Shown one piece after another: positions 1-9,737 of a stretch of DNA of 64,000 nt. A program made the position numbers and the translations under genes. The stretch lies in NCBI GenBank assembly GCA_030429565.1, contig JAUIFE010000003.1:186001-250000 (forward strand), read 5' to 3'. The notes beneath the pieces are model-generated. The model was given only the letters and a program-made list of their open reading frames with translations. It was not told where the DNA came from and searched no databases. The stretch comes from Holophagae bacterium. GTDB taxonomy: Bacteria; Acidobacteriota; Holophagae; Acanthopleuribacterales; Acanthopleuribacteraceae. The stretch's first letter is position 1. Each line of letters opens with the position of its first letter.

Positions 1-723
1 ATCTACTTTAATTGTGAAAATATTTCGCGCGAGCACGTGCGCTTCGACATCGACGCCAAAGGCGTTGTGGTTCTCACCGACTTGGAGAGCACTAACGGGA
101 CCTTGGTTAACGGCAAAAAAATCGATTCGCTGACCTTGCGCGACGGCGATCGCATCTGCATGGGCAACGTCATCCTGCGTTTTTCGCTCAAGGACGACCT
201 CGACTTTGACCTGCAGCAGGAGCTCTACAATAAGGCGACCCGCGATCCTTTGACCAATGCCTACAACAAACGTTTTTTCCTCGATTACCTCAAAAAAGAG
301 TTTGCCCACCATCAGCGTTACGAAAAACCCATGTCCGTTGTCTTTTTTGATTTGGATGATTTCAAGCGTCTCAACGATACCTACGGACACCTTACCGGTG
401 ACTTAGTGCTTAAATCACTGGCACGTGAGATTGGCGAGGTTCTGCGCGAGGAAGACATTTTTGCGCGGTTCGGCGGCGAAGAGTTCGTTGCTTTGTTCAG
501 GAACACCGACGGTGATCGCGCGGCTGTGATTGCCGACAAATTACTCGAAGTGGTGCGCCGTATGGAATTTGCCACGCCCCTTGAGGCGTTTAAAGTGACT
601 GCCACTGCTGGGATTGCGACGCTTGTCGGCACCAATTTTGAAAATGCCGAAACCTTGCTCAAACACGCCGACGACCGCCTGTTCGAAGGTAAAGCGCGCG
701 GCAAAGACCAAGTCGTACGTTAA
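1..723 (+). CDS. FHA-GGDEF diguanylate cyclase (5' end outside window)
   Basis: The reading frame is open from base 1, so the N terminus lies upstream. The visible protein starts inside an FHA (phosphothreonine-binding) domain, with the motifs ISREHVRF and ESTNGTLVNG. A GGDEF domain follows. The active-site signature is GGEEF in the context ARFGGEEFVALF, and it is preceded by REED at the RxxD inhibitory-site position, so product inhibition by c-di-GMP is expected. The predicted reaction is 2 GTP to c-di-GMP, under control of a phosphoprotein-sensing FHA module. No membrane segment is visible in the part present. The exported amidohydrolase-like gene starts 75 bp downstream. Family assignment is secure; the signal sensed is unknown. 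Confidence 0.93.
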   Translation: MYFNCENISREHVRFDIDAKGVVVLTDLESTNGTLVNGKKIDSLTLRDGDRICMGNVILRFSLKDDLDFDLQQELYNKATRDPLTNAYNKRFFLDYLKKEFAHHQRYEKPMSVVFFDLDDFKRLNDTYGHLTGDLVLKSLAREIGEVLREEDIFARFGGEEFVALFRNTDGDRAAVIADKLLEVVRRMEFATPLEAFKVTATAGIATLVGTNFENAETLLKHADDRLFEGKARGKDQVVR

Positions 724-798
724 CGACACCGCCGGCCCGGCATTTGCTACCATGCCCGTGACTTTGATCGGCGCGTTTGCCGCGCGGGGGAGACCTTT

Positions 799-2100
799 TT
801 GATATTTACGTTGCTCTGTTTGACGCTGTGTCAAACCACGGCTGCAGCCGATGCGCTTACTGAGCCTGGCTATTACTTTCGCGACACGACGGTTTTGGCC
901 TCCGACGGCCAAAGCTTTACCGGGCCCTTATTCCTGGTGCTCAATCGGCGCGGCAAAATTGAAATCGCCGCCGATAAACCGATCACGCTTGCCGCGAAAC
1001 CGATTGTGGAAGTTTCCGGCGCCTTAATCGTGCCGCATTTTGTTGACGGCTACTGTTTGCTGCAGGAACGCGGCTTGGGCGGTGACGACGACGAGGACCG
1101 CACCGTTCAACGCACCATGGCCAGGTACCTCACCGCTCTCGGGGTCGGTGCCTTGCGCGATCCCATTTACCCGCGTTCCCTGTTGGTGTCGTCTTGGCAG
1201 GATGTTCAAGTACAAGCGCAGGGTGGCTACCTGGATTTGCCCGACGGCGGTGGCGCCGGTTTCGGTGTCGTGCTGCAAGCGGGCGAGTCTTTTGAATCCT
1301 TGGCCAAGCGCCTGCCTGCCGACGGCCCGATCACGCTTTGGTGGCGCCGTCCCGAAGGGAAAGGTGACGTACCCTGGAGCGCCGATTTGGCCCGCACCCG
1401 CGCCCTGATTACCTTTTTCCAAAAGCAGGGTCGCAAGGTCGGTGTGTGGTGGCAGGATGCACGTGCGCCCGCCATCCAGCAGGCGCTGTCACTGCCGTTC
1501 GACTTTTTTGAAGGCATGCCCGATCATCTGAACAACACCGATCTATCGTTGTTGCGTGAGCGCCTGTGGTTACCCTTGGCGGCGCTCAATGACCGTCGTT
1601 ATTGTGCCGAGGGTTTGCAGGAAACCCTGCCCCGACTGGGCCGCCTCGGTTTGTACGAGGACGACATGGTGCGTCGCGTGCAGGGTCGCGTCGGCGAAGT
1701 GCGCCGTCGCATCGGCCCGCGTTGCGAGATCTGGCGCGAGCGTCGCCCGCAAGTTCTGTCATGGATTAAACACCACTTGGGCAGCGGTCAGCCGATTGCC
1801 TTGGGTTCCGGCGGCGGTCATTTGTTCGCCTTTTCCGGCGACCTCTCGGCTGAGCTGGCGGTATTGCGCGAACTCGGTGCCGGCGATGAAGCCTTACTGG
1901 GCGCGCTGTTCGATCACACGCCCGCGCTTTTTGATTTGCCCGCTCAGCGGCTGCGCCTAACCGCCGGCCAGGACGCACACTTCGTGGTTTATCGGGCTAA
2001 AGGGAATGATTCTTGGGGCTTGCCGCAATTAATCAGCCGCATGCCGGACGGTGTCGACTACAATTTTGTCGCGGGCCAAATGGTGTATGCCGCCCCCTAA
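799..2100 (+). CDS. Exported amidohydrolase-like protein with degenerate active site
   Basis: This 433-aa protein has a TTG start preceded by a GGGGGAGA ribosome site. The first ~18 residues form a short hydrophobic signal peptide ending near TTAAA. The overall layout follows imidazolonepropionase-like amidohydrolases. An N-terminal beta segment leads into GALIVPHFVDGY, where active enzymes have PGLID-x-H-x-H. Near the C terminus are the late barrel segment IALGSGGGH and the composite-domain segment LTAGQDAHFVVY. The metal-binding HxH pair is not visible, so it may be a non-catalytic relative. It lies between the cyclase and mutM, with 26 bp to mutM, and is probably cotranscribed with them. 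Function unknown; fold assignment moderate. Confidence 0.7.
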   Translation: MIFTLLCLTLCQTTAAADALTEPGYYFRDTTVLASDGQSFTGPLFLVLNRRGKIEIAADKPITLAAKPIVEVSGALIVPHFVDGYCLLQERGLGGDDDEDRTVQRTMARYLTALGVGALRDPIYPRSLLVSSWQDVQVQAQGGYLDLPDGGGAGFGVVLQAGESFESLAKRLPADGPITLWWRRPEGKGDVPWSADLARTRALITFFQKQGRKVGVWWQDARAPAIQQALSLPFDFFEGMPDHLNNTDLSLLRERLWLPLAALNDRRYCAEGLQETLPRLGRLGLYEDDMVRRVQGRVGEVRRRIGPRCEIWRERRPQVLSWIKHHLGSGQPIALGSGGGHLFAFSGDLSAELAVLRELGAGDEALLGALFDHTPALFDLPAQRLRLTAGQDAHFVVYRAKGNDSWGLPQLISRMPDGVDYNFVAGQMVYAAP

Positions 2101-2126
2101 TTCCATCGACCGGCCAAGGAGCTATT

Positions 2127-2933
2127 TTGCCTGAATTACCTGAAGTAGAAACCGTGGTGCGCGGCTTGCGCCCCGACCTGATTGGCCGCACCGTGGTCGG
2201 TGCTTGGACCGATTGGCCGAAAGTGCTCGACGACGTCTCCCTGGTTGAATTGACTGCAACCCTCAAGGGGCGTCGTATTAGCGCCATATTCCGGCGCGGC
2301 AAATACATTTGCGTTGATTTGGAAGGCGTGTTCCTGGTGATTCACCTACGCATGACTGGCCGCTTGTATTTAAGCGATCGCGCCGAGGGTGATGATCGTT
2401 GGGTCCATTTTAGCCTCGCGCTTGATCAGAACGCGCACATGGCTTTTTCCGATTCGCGCAAGTTCGGCCGCGTTTTGTTGCGCCACTCACTCGACTTCTT
2501 GGAAGCCAAGTTGGGGCCGGAACCCTTGACGCTCAGCGACGCTGATTTTGCCGACATCCTGCAGGGCAGCACGCGCGCCGTTAAGACTTTTTTGTTGGAT
2601 CAGGCCAAAATCGCCGGGATTGGCAACATATACGCAGATGAATCCCTGTTGCGCGCCAAGATTCACCCGCTGACGCCGGTGGATCGGCTCAGTCGCAAGC
2701 AGGCATGTGCGCTGGGTGCTGAGATTCGCCGTGTGTTAGAGGCGGGGATCGCCCACGAAGGCGCCAGCATAAGCTGGTACCGCAAACCCGACGGCAACAA
2801 AGGCGAGAGCCAGCAACATTTCATGGTCTACGGGCGCACCAATCTGCCGTGTAAAGTCTGCGGTACGGCCGTGCAACGCACCGTTGTGGGTCAACGCGGC
2901 ACCCACTTTTGCCCGAATTGCCAGCGGCGCTAA
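2127..2933 (+). CDS. mutM: Formamidopyrimidine-DNA glycosylase MutM
   Basis: The protein is 268 aa, the usual length for MutM/Fpg, and removes oxidised purines such as 8-oxoguanine from DNA, with AP-lyase activity. The start is TTG at 2127, because the mature enzyme must begin PELPEVE: after Met removal, Pro is the catalytic nucleophile and Glu follows it. AAGGAG lies ~8 bases upstream of this start. The C terminus carries the zinc finger as CKVCG and CPNCQRR. The invariant helix-two-turn-helix segment IAGIGNIYADESL is intact. It sits directly upstream of recN, another DNA-repair gene, with a 187-bp gap. Confidence 0.97.
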   Translation: MPELPEVETVVRGLRPDLIGRTVVGAWTDWPKVLDDVSLVELTATLKGRRISAIFRRGKYICVDLEGVFLVIHLRMTGRLYLSDRAEGDDRWVHFSLALDQNAHMAFSDSRKFGRVLLRHSLDFLEAKLGPEPLTLSDADFADILQGSTRAVKTFLLDQAKIAGIGNIYADESLLRAKIHPLTPVDRLSRKQACALGAEIRRVLEAGIAHEGASISWYRKPDGNKGESQQHFMVYGRTNLPCKVCGTAVQRTVVGQRGTHFCPNCQRR

Positions 2934-3120
2934 CCGAACCTGAGTGCTGAATGGCGGGGCCCGGGTGCAAGTGCTGCATTATTAATGATGCCGCTTGTTT
3001 CCGTTGCGATGATCGCTCGGCGCCGGCGACCCAGCCGCTTCGCCCGTGCTAGAATACTCGGTTTTTGGTGGGCGTGACCAAAACCGCGTCCCGCAAAACC
3101 CGCGCGCCCCGAGGTGCCTC

Positions 3121-4770
3121 ATGCTGCGTTACTTGAAAATCGAAAACTTAGCGGTCATCGACCAAGCCGAACTTGACGTTGGCGATGGTTTCATTTGTTT
3201 GACCGGCGAATCCGGTGCCGGTAAATCCGTCATCATCGATGCCTTGCTCTTGTTGGGCGGCGGTCGCGCTTCCGCCGACTTGGTGCGGACCGGCAACGCC
3301 AAAGCGATCGTCGAAGCCGAATTTGAAATTGACGCACCCGTGACGGACGAGGCCTTCGACCTGCTCGACGGCGAGCAATTGTTCTTGCGGCGCGAGGTGA
3401 CCAAAGAAGGCAAGTCGCGTTCTTTTGTGAACGGCAGTGCCGTGCCCAACGCCGTTTTACAGCGCTACAGTGCCTTGGCCTTTGAGATCCACGGCCAACA
3501 CGGTCAACAGCGCCTGATGAAGGAACGCACCCACCTCACCATTTTCGACGCGCAAACCGGCATGACCGACCTGGCCCGCGATTTTGAGCGCGCCTTTAGC
3601 GCCTTCCGCAAAAACTGGCAACATTACTGGGAACTGCGCGACGGGGAGGCGCAGCGCCGCCGCGAGCTGGATTTCATTCGCCAACAGATTAAAGAAATCA
3701 AAGATGTGAATCCCAACGAAGAGGATTTTGACCTCGACTTCCGCCTGCGCCAAGCACGCAATACCGAAGCGATTCGCGCCAATCGTCACGATTTACACGA
3801 GCTCCTCGGCCGTGACTTGGTGCCTGGCTTGCGCAAAAGCAAGAAGCTGTTGGAACAACTGATCGAATTCGATCCCGTTTTAGAACCCTACCTGGAGCAG
3901 GTTGAATCCTTGTCCTTCACTTTGCAAGATCTGCACGGTGATACCATGGGCGATTGGATGCCGGACGACTCGCTCGCCGATTTGGAGCAACGCGAAAACG
4001 ACCTTAACCGCTTGTTTTTTAAATACGGCCTCAACGTGCAAGAGGTGCTCGACGAGTTGGCGCGTCTCGAGGAAAGCGCGGTCGCGCTTGAAGCCGATAC
4101 CGCCGGTTTAGACGGACGTTGGCGCGATTTGGAAAAAGAATACGGTGTCCTGCAAAAACAACGTACAGCCGTGGAACAAAAACGCCTCGCCGCCGCCAAA
4201 ACTTTTTCCGCGACCATCGAAAGCGAACTCCATGACCTGCACCTCAAAGGCGCCGGTTTTGTGGTCGACCACCAGTGGGACGCGTGGCCTGAGGCGCTTA
4301 GCCAAGACCGCGAGCTGAGCTTTGCCGCCTTGCGTTTTCGCTTCCTGTTTTCGGCCAACCCCGGCGAGCCGGCCAAGGCGCTTTCGAAAGTGGCCTCGGG
4401 TGGTGAGTTGTCACGCGTGATGTTGGCCTTAATTCACAGTTTCCAGCGCAAACAAGCCGTGCTGTTGGTGTTCGATGAAATTGACGCCGGCTTGGGTGGT
4501 GAAACCGTACACGCCGTGGGTGAGAAATTGGCGTCGTTGGGCCGCGATCACCAGGTGATGTGTGTCACGCACTTTGCGCAGGTGGCGCGTTTTGCCGACC
4601 AGCAAATTAAACTGGAGAAAAGCGTGCGCGACGGCCGCACCTTTTCGTCGTTGGTGGTTTGTGATCACGAGCAACGCATTGCCGAGTTGGCACGTCTTTT
4701 GGGCGGCGACAGCTCTTCCTCGAGTTTGCTGGATCACGCCCGCCAACTGATTGGTTCCCACGCCGGTTAA
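3121..4770 (+). CDS. recN: DNA repair protein RecN
   Basis: This 549-aa SMC-like ATPase acts in double-strand break repair. The start is ATG 3121 (MLRYLKIENLAVID), with GAGGTG upstream. The Walker A motif GESGAGKS lies near residue 35. A long alpha-helical coiled-coil centre is followed by a C-terminal ATPase half with the ABC-type signature ASGGELSRV and the Walker B segment LLVFDEIDAGLGG. The length matches the family. The upstream spacer (2934-3120) contains a hairpin built from CGGTTTT and AAAACCG close to position 3060-3090. RecN is encoded between mutM and coaD. No anomalies were seen. Confidence 0.97.
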   Translation: MLRYLKIENLAVIDQAELDVGDGFICLTGESGAGKSVIIDALLLLGGGRASADLVRTGNAKAIVEAEFEIDAPVTDEAFDLLDGEQLFLRREVTKEGKSRSFVNGSAVPNAVLQRYSALAFEIHGQHGQQRLMKERTHLTIFDAQTGMTDLARDFERAFSAFRKNWQHYWELRDGEAQRRRELDFIRQQIKEIKDVNPNEEDFDLDFRLRQARNTEAIRANRHDLHELLGRDLVPGLRKSKKLLEQLIEFDPVLEPYLEQVESLSFTLQDLHGDTMGDWMPDDSLADLEQRENDLNRLFFKYGLNVQEVLDELARLEESAVALEADTAGLDGRWRDLEKEYGVLQKQRTAVEQKRLAAAKTFSATIESELHDLHLKGAGFVVDHQWDAWPEALSQDRELSFAALRFRFLFSANPGEPAKALSKVASGGELSRVMLALIHSFQRKQAVLLVFDEIDAGLGGETVHAVGEKLASLGRDHQVMCVTHFAQVARFADQQIKLEKSVRDGRTFSSLVVCDHEQRIAELARLLGGDSSSSSLLDHARQLIGSHAG

Positions 4771-5012
4771 CCCGCTTTTCCTACGCCGCGGCTCGGAAAA
4801 ACGCGTTCGCGCCGACGCAGGCAAACAGCATGTGTTAACATGCGGTGCTTGCTCACCGCAGCATACCCCCATGGCGTTTCGCGCCTCGCCGAGAACGCGG
4901 CCGTTTGGTCGCTGCAAAGGTTTTTTCGCTTTCCAAGAACCGCGACCGCAGCCTTTGTTTCCGCGATGCCGCAATGCGGTGGCGGCCCAAGTTCAACCCA
5001 GTGAGGAAAACC

Positions 5013-5516
5013 ATGGCGCTTGCGATATTTCCCGGATCTTTTGATCCCATGACCAACGGCCACCTCGACATCATTAATCGCGCGCTTAAGATGTTTGATC
5101 GCGTGATGGTGGCTGTTTTGATGAATTCCGCCAAAAAGAATCCGCTTTTTACGATTGAGGAACGGCTGGCACTTCTGCGCGCCTGCATTCCTTCCGATCG
5201 CGTCACCATCGCCAGTTTCGAAGGGTTGTTGGTGGATTTTGCGCAAAGCCAAGATGCCAAGGTGTTGGTACGCGGTTTGCGCGCGGTTTCTGATTTTGAA
5301 TACGAGCTGCAAATGGCGCATATGAACCGCCAATTGGCCCCCGATATCGAAACGGTTTTCTTGATGCCGAAAACCGATTATTCGTATCTCAGCAGCCGCA
5401 TGGTTAAAGAAGTGGCCCGCTTGGGCGGCAATATCACCTCCTTGGTACCGCCCTTGATCGAGTCATCTTTGCGTAAGAAATTCAACGGTGAGGCGATCGA
5501 CCTGCCGGAGGTTTGA
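5013..5516 (+). CDS. coaD: Phosphopantetheine adenylyltransferase CoaD
   Basis: The 167-aa enzyme transfers AMP from ATP to 4'-phosphopantetheine, the penultimate step of coenzyme A synthesis. The start is ATG 5013, giving [12 protein letters not shown], with GTGAGGA upstream. The nucleotidyltransferase signature is TNGH (the T/HxGH motif) in [15 protein letters not shown]. The C-terminal SSRMVKEVA corresponds to the conserved ISSTxVRE segment. Its stop codon overlaps the tolQ start (TGATGA), so translation of the two is likely coupled. The 242 bp between recN and coaD contain two small hairpins (GCATGT/ACATGC and TGCGGTG/CACCGCA) but no gene. Confidence 0.97.
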   Translation: MALAIFPGSFDPMTNGHLDIINRALKMFDRVMVAVLMNSAKKNPLFTIEERLALLRACIPSDRVTIASFEGLLVDFAQSQDAKVLVRGLRAVSDFEYELQMAHMNRQLAPDIETVFLMPKTDYSYLSSRMVKEVARLGGNITSLVPPLIESSLRKKFNGEAIDLPEV

Positions 5517-6187
5517 TGAACTATTTTGACTTATTACTCGAGGCCAGCCTGGTTGCCAAGCTGGTTTTGTTAATGCTCATCTTTTTTTCCATTTCCTGTT
5601 GGGTGCTCATCGTCCAAAAACAAGCACTGTTCCGCAAGACGCGCAACGACACCGACGGGTTCCTCAGTTTGTTTCGCGGTTCCTCGCGTTTCTCCGAGGT
5701 CAAAACCGCTTGCAAAAAGTTTGATTTTTCGCCTCAGGTTGGGCTCTTTTTGGCCGGCTTCAGCGAGTTACAGTTCCAGTTAAAACACCAGCCCGCCCAC
5801 GAAAAAGGCGAGCAGCCGCGTGTACGCAGCTTGGAGTCGATTAACCGCGTGTTGCAGCGCGCCAGTTTCGTTGAGCTCTCCAAGTTGGAGAAAAACCTCA
5901 ATCACTTGGCAACCATTGCCGCCGTGGCGCCCTTTGTCGGGCTGTTGGGGACCGTGTGGGGCATTATCGAAGCTTTCGCCGACATTGGTGAACAGAAATC
6001 GGCCTCGTTGGCCGTTGTGGCACCTGGCATCGCCGAAGCCCTGATTGCCACCGCCGTTGGTTTGTTTGCCGCCATCCCCGCCGTTATGGCCTACAACTAC
6101 TACATCAACAAGGTTCAAGGGATGTCGGCCGAGATGGAAGATTTCTGTCTTGAGTTCGTCGGTATCGTCGAAAAGAACTTTACCTAG
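5516..6187 (+). CDS. tolQ: Tol-Pal proton channel subunit TolQ
   Basis: A 223-aa inner-membrane protein of the MotA/TolQ/ExbB family. The ATG at 5516 overlaps the coaD stop, and GGAGG lies 5 bases upstream, which favours it over a TTG one codon earlier. Three membrane segments are visible: residues ~15-35, ~125-150 ([17 protein letters not shown]) and ~165-190 ([23 protein letters not shown]). The central GLLGTVWG and C-terminal helices match the proton-channel core. With TolR it energises TolA. It is the first gene of the tol cluster, with tolR 12 bp downstream. Confidence 0.95.
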   Translation: MNYFDLLLEASLVAKLVLLMLIFFSISCWVLIVQKQALFRKTRNDTDGFLSLFRGSSRFSEVKTACKKFDFSPQVGLFLAGFSELQFQLKHQPAHEKGEQPRVRSLESINRVLQRASFVELSKLEKNLNHLATIAAVAPFVGLLGTVWGIIEAFADIGEQKSASLAVVAPGIAEALIATAVGLFAAIPAVMAYNYYINKVQGMSAEMEDFCLEFVGIVEKNFT

Positions 6188-6199
6188 GGGAGGCGCGCC

Positions 6200-6619
6200 A
6201 TGGCTTTTTCCGCGGGCGGCGGCCCCAAACAATCGATGAGCGAAATCAACGTCACGCCGCTGGTCGACGTCATGTTGGTTTTGCTGATCATTTTTATGAT
6301 TTCCGCACCCTTGTTACACACCGGGGTCGAGGTCGATTTGCCGCAGGGCAACCTCGAGCTCGAGGTCAACGAAAACAACCTCATCCTCAGCATTCGTGCC
6401 GACGGCAAAACCTACCTCAACGACGACCGTCTGCATCCAGAAGTGATTGTCGAGAAGGTGAAAGCCGCCGTGGCCGCCTCCAAAAGTAAAACGGTTTACA
6501 TCGAAGGTGACAAAACACTGCCTTACGGCAAGGTTGTCGAACTGATGTCGAAATTGCGCGAGTCGGGTGTCGATCAAGTGAGTTTGATTACCGAGCCGAT
6601 TGAAGCGGCGGGGAAGTAG
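6200..6619 (+). CDS. tolR: Tol-Pal proton channel subunit TolR
   Basis: A 139-aa single-pass protein of the ExbD/TolR family. The sequence begins with a short cytoplasmic segment, then [20 protein letters not shown], which carries the conserved membrane Asp used for proton translocation. A periplasmic domain of ~100 residues follows (VDLPQGN..., [14 protein letters not shown]). The start is ATG 6200 with GGGGAGG upstream. The stop TAG directly abuts the tolA ATG, so the genes are tightly coupled. It forms the TolQR motor with the upstream product. No anomalies. Confidence 0.95.
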   Translation: MAFSAGGGPKQSMSEINVTPLVDVMLVLLIIFMISAPLLHTGVEVDLPQGNLELEVNENNLILSIRADGKTYLNDDRLHPEVIVEKVKAAVAASKSKTVYIEGDKTLPYGKVVELMSKLRESGVDQVSLITEPIEAAGK

Positions 6620-7447
6620 ATGCGTCAAGAGCCGAGCCAAGTTGCCGCTTATTACCAAAAAGACCACAGCCAATACGGATTGCGCACCGCCGTAATTGCG
6701 TCCATCGTTTTGCATGTGCTCGCCTTTGGCGGGTTGTGGTGGGCGAGCCGGGCGCAGGCCGAGCGCTTTAAGCCGCGTCCCGCCATGAGTGTTAAGTTGG
6801 TTGGTAAACCGCAGCCCGCCGCTGGTAAAAAAAGTAAGGCGCCCGTGGCGGGTAAGACGCGCACCGCGAATAAACCCAAGCCCAAGCAGAAAACCCCGCC
6901 TAAGAAGAAGCCGACCCCCAAGAAGAAAGCGGCGGCCAAACCCACCGATGTCGGCTTAAATCGCAAGAAAAAGAACCAAAAGAAACCGCCGCCAAAAACG
7001 GCAAGCACCAACCAACCCGATAAGTCGCGTAACAAAACCACCGCCAAGCCCACGCCTGAGCCCGATCCACCCCAGGAGAAGGCACCCGAGGCGCGCGGCG
7101 GTTTCGGCGGTGAGGACAAAAGCGGTCTTTCCTTCGAAGTGGGCAACAGCGAGGAAGTCGATAGCAGCGACATGGAGTGGCAGGCATACTACCGCAACGT
7201 TTACACCCAAGTCTCGCGCGGTTGGTCGCGCGGTTCCGTTGTGGCCGGCGTCACACGGGTCCGTTTCTTCATTCAAAAAGACGGCGGTATTTCCGAGATC
7301 GAGGTGGTAAAGTCTTCCGGTCGTTCCTTCTTGGATAGCCGCTCCAAACGCGCGGTGCAGCGCGTGAGTGATTTACCGCCCTTACCACAGGGTTTTCAGG
7401 GGGATCGCCTGATTATCAATATCGATTTTGATTACACCAACCAGTAA
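6620..7447 (+). CDS. tolA: TolA/TonB-like energy transducer
   Basis: The 275-aa protein has an N-terminal cytoplasmic tail, one membrane helix (~residues 22-43, IASIVLHVLAFGGLWWA), a long Lys/Pro/Ala-rich periplasmic spacer (~55-155) and a C-terminal TonB-like domain (~185-275) containing VRFFIQKDGGISEIEVVKSSG. This is the expected layout of the rod that links the TolQR motor to outer-membrane Pal. The spacer is TonB-like (PK repeats) rather than the Ala-rich helix of enterobacterial TolA. Position between tolR and tolB supports the TolA role. It starts immediately at the tolR stop. Confidence 0.88.
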   Translation: MRQEPSQVAAYYQKDHSQYGLRTAVIASIVLHVLAFGGLWWASRAQAERFKPRPAMSVKLVGKPQPAAGKKSKAPVAGKTRTANKPKPKQKTPPKKKPTPKKKAAAKPTDVGLNRKKKNQKKPPPKTASTNQPDKSRNKTTAKPTPEPDPPQEKAPEARGGFGGEDKSGLSFEVGNSEEVDSSDMEWQAYYRNVYTQVSRGWSRGSVVAGVTRVRFFIQKDGGISEIEVVKSSGRSFLDSRSKRAVQRVSDLPPLPQGFQGDRLIINIDFDYTNQ

Positions 7448-7559
7448 GTACGGGGCAGGGTTGAGCCTCTGTTGATGTCAAATCAGCCCTTTGGGTTCCG
7501 ATGGACCCGCGGCGATCGCGCCGCCTTAGCCTAGATCCAGCGCAAACGAGGAGCAGAAA

Positions 7560-8891
7560 ATGAGAAGTTGGTGGCTTGTTCTACTAAGTGTGATGATGTG
7601 TACCACGAGTTTTGCTCAAGATCGCGAAGTGGTTTTGCGGTTGACCGGTGAGCCGGTGAAAACCGAAAACATGGCGATTCCCGATTTTCCCGTGCAGGAA
7701 GACGGGCCTGGCTACCAAGAAGCCGCTAAGACGCTTGTCGAGGTGTTGCGCCGCGATATCGTCAATTCCGGGGTGTTCCGATTACTCAGCCCCGAACGCA
7801 TTGCGCTGATGGCTAATCCCCACAGCGGCCCCATCGATTTCGATCAGTGGACCAGCGTTGAAGCGCAGTTCTTGGTGGTTGGCTCCATCAAGCGGGGTGA
7901 AGGCGAAGAAATGCGCGTGGAAGTGCGTTTATTCGAAATCGCTTCCCAGGGCCAGGTCCTGGCCAAGGCCTATCGCTCGAAGCCGCGTCTGGCCCGTAAA
8001 ATGGCCCACAAAATCGCCGATGAAATTCTGTACCTGCTCAAGGGTCGCCGTTTTGCCACCTCGCGTTTGATTTACGCCTACGAAGGGCAACGCGGCGCCG
8101 ACCAAAGCATCCTCAAAGAGCTGTACATCATGGACTACGACGGCCACAATGCTTTGCCTTTAACCAAACGCGGCATTTCCTTTGCGCCTTCGGCCATTCG
8201 CAAAGACGGCGAAACCTTGTTGGCCTACAGCCGTTTCAGCAAAGCCGGCACCATCGACGCTTCCTACGGCATTGCTTTTAAGCCCACGCTGCTGAGTCGT
8301 CCCAAGCCCTTGCTTGACCAAGCCGGTCTGCGCGCCAGTGCCCCTGCTATTTCGCCCGACGGCAAACGCATTTTGTTTTCCATGGCCAATGAGGGCAACG
8401 TCGATATTTACGTGATGGATATCAACGGCAACGACGCCTTCCGTTTGACCCGTCACCCCGCCGTCGATACCAACCCCGCTTGGTCGCCAGGCGGCCACGC
8501 CATCCTTTACACCTCAGACCGCACCGGCACCCCGCAGGTTTACCGCATGGACGCCGACGGGTTGAACAACATGCGCTTGACGCGTGAGAACCCTTACAAC
8601 GACAGCGCCGCGTGGAACCCCGTCCACGATTACATCGCGTATGTGTCGCGTTTTGAAAATGACTTCGATATTTTCATTATGGATCTCAAAAGCGGCAACA
8701 ACTACCGTGTCACCAGCAAGCAGGGCAGCAACGAAGATCCTTCGTGGTCGCCCGACGGCGAGCAATTGGCGTTTACCTCCAATCGCACCGGCTCGTGGCA
8801 GATCTACATGGTGAATCTGAACGGCATGAACCTGCGCCAGATCACCAATCAAGGAAATAATCGCTCTCCGGTCTGGGTGGCCGGCGAATAA
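7560..8891 (+). CDS. tolB: Tol-Pal periplasmic beta-propeller TolB
   Basis: A 443-aa exported protein with a signal peptide (residues ~1-19, ending SFAQ) and GAGGAG upstream of the start. The N-terminal ~150 residues form the TolB N domain (VVLRLTGEPVKTENMAIPDF). A six-bladed propeller follows, with WD40-like/PD40 signatures such as SPDGKRILF, NPAWSPGGHAILYTSDR and DPSWSPDGEQLAFTSNR. It binds Pal in the periplasm and is released by TolA during envelope constriction. A 112-bp gap separates it from tolA; pal follows after 256 bp that include a possible promoter. Confidence 0.96.
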   Translation: MRSWWLVLLSVMMCTTSFAQDREVVLRLTGEPVKTENMAIPDFPVQEDGPGYQEAAKTLVEVLRRDIVNSGVFRLLSPERIALMANPHSGPIDFDQWTSVEAQFLVVGSIKRGEGEEMRVEVRLFEIASQGQVLAKAYRSKPRLARKMAHKIADEILYLLKGRRFATSRLIYAYEGQRGADQSILKELYIMDYDGHNALPLTKRGISFAPSAIRKDGETLLAYSRFSKAGTIDASYGIAFKPTLLSRPKPLLDQAGLRASAPAISPDGKRILFSMANEGNVDIYVMDINGNDAFRLTRHPAVDTNPAWSPGGHAILYTSDRTGTPQVYRMDADGLNNMRLTRENPYNDSAAWNPVHDYIAYVSRFENDFDIFIMDLKSGNNYRVTSKQGSNEDPSWSPDGEQLAFTSNRTGSWQIYMVNLNGMNLRQITNQGNNRSPVWVAGE

Positions 8892-9041
8892 CGATGCTAG
8901 TTTAGGGTGTCTCATCCGTCCGTATCGCCGCCGCGCCAACATGCGGCGGTGTGACCGGATCCCGTCGGACGCTGTTCAACACGCCTTCCTGCAATGGGTT
9001 GGCACCACGCCGTCGGGGCCCGCTCTTCCTATGAAAAACTG

Positions 9042-9070
9042 TTGACGTGCCTAGGTTTTCCTTCTAGGCT
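9042..9070 (+). promoter_or_regulatory. Possible pal promoter with internal palindrome
   Basis: TTGACG at 9042-9047 resembles a -35 box. TAGGCT follows 17 bases later and is a weak -10 match. A GCCTAG/CTAGGC inverted repeat with a 9-base centre (9049-9069) fills the spacer and could be an operator. It lies ~80 bp upstream of the pal start. Sequence-only prediction. Confidence 0.35.
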
Positions 9071-9147
9071 TTTACCGATACTTTTCAGAGTGGCGATGCG
9101 TGATGTGTCACAGATAAGAGTGCAAATGCCGGGAGGGAGTAAACTCA

Positions 9148-9690
9148 ATGAACCGTAACCTATCCATTTCTCTAATAGTAATTTTCTTGGTATCCATGCT
9201 TGCTTGTTCGAAAAAAACGGATGACATTCCGGTTCCGACCGAGGCCCCCAAACAGGTGGAAGAAACCGCCCAGCCCGTGGTTGAGCAGCCAAAGCCCGAC
9301 GTCGATGTGACGGAAGAACCCGAAGTCATCAACCAAATCGATCCCAACACCTTGAATTTGGCCGACATTACTTTTGATTTCGACAAGTTTGATCTGCGCC
9401 CCGACGCGCGGGAAGCGCTGGCGCGTTACGCCGAAGTGCTTAAGGCCAATCCCACCGTTAAAGTGTTGATCGAAGGTCACTGCGACGAACGCGGCACCGA
9501 AGACTACAACATGGGCTTGGGCGAGCGTCGTGCCGCACGGGTTCGCGATTATCTCGAGTCTTTGGGCATCGAAGACGGCCGTTTGAACACCATCAGCTAT
9601 GGTGAAATGCGCCCCTTGGTTCCCGGTTCCAATGAGGACTCTTGGGCCAAAAACCGCCGCGCTCATTTCCAACTTTCCGTAAGTCGCTAA
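9148..9690 (+). CDS. pal: Peptidoglycan-associated lipoprotein Pal
   Basis: A 180-aa OmpA-family lipoprotein. The N-terminal signal ends in SMLACSK, a slightly atypical lipobox with the lipidated Cys near residue 20. A Pro/Glu/Val-rich linker (to ~residue 65) leads to the OmpA-C peptidoglycan-binding domain, with FDFDKFDLRPDA and the diaminopimelate-binding signature GHCDERGTEDYN plus LGERRA. It anchors the outer membrane to peptidoglycan and partners TolB. GGGAGGGAG precedes the ATG. An intrinsic terminator follows directly (9738-9772). Confidence 0.96.
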   Translation: MNRNLSISLIVIFLVSMLACSKKTDDIPVPTEAPKQVEETAQPVVEQPKPDVDVTEEPEVINQIDPNTLNLADITFDFDKFDLRPDAREALARYAEVLKANPTVKVLIEGHCDERGTEDYNMGLGERRAARVRDYLESLGIEDGRLNTISYGEMRPLVPGSNEDSWAKNRRAHFQLSVSR

Positions 9691-9737
9691 TCATCGGCCG
9701 CGTCTTCTACGACGTGTCCGTGCAAGCCGGTTAAATT

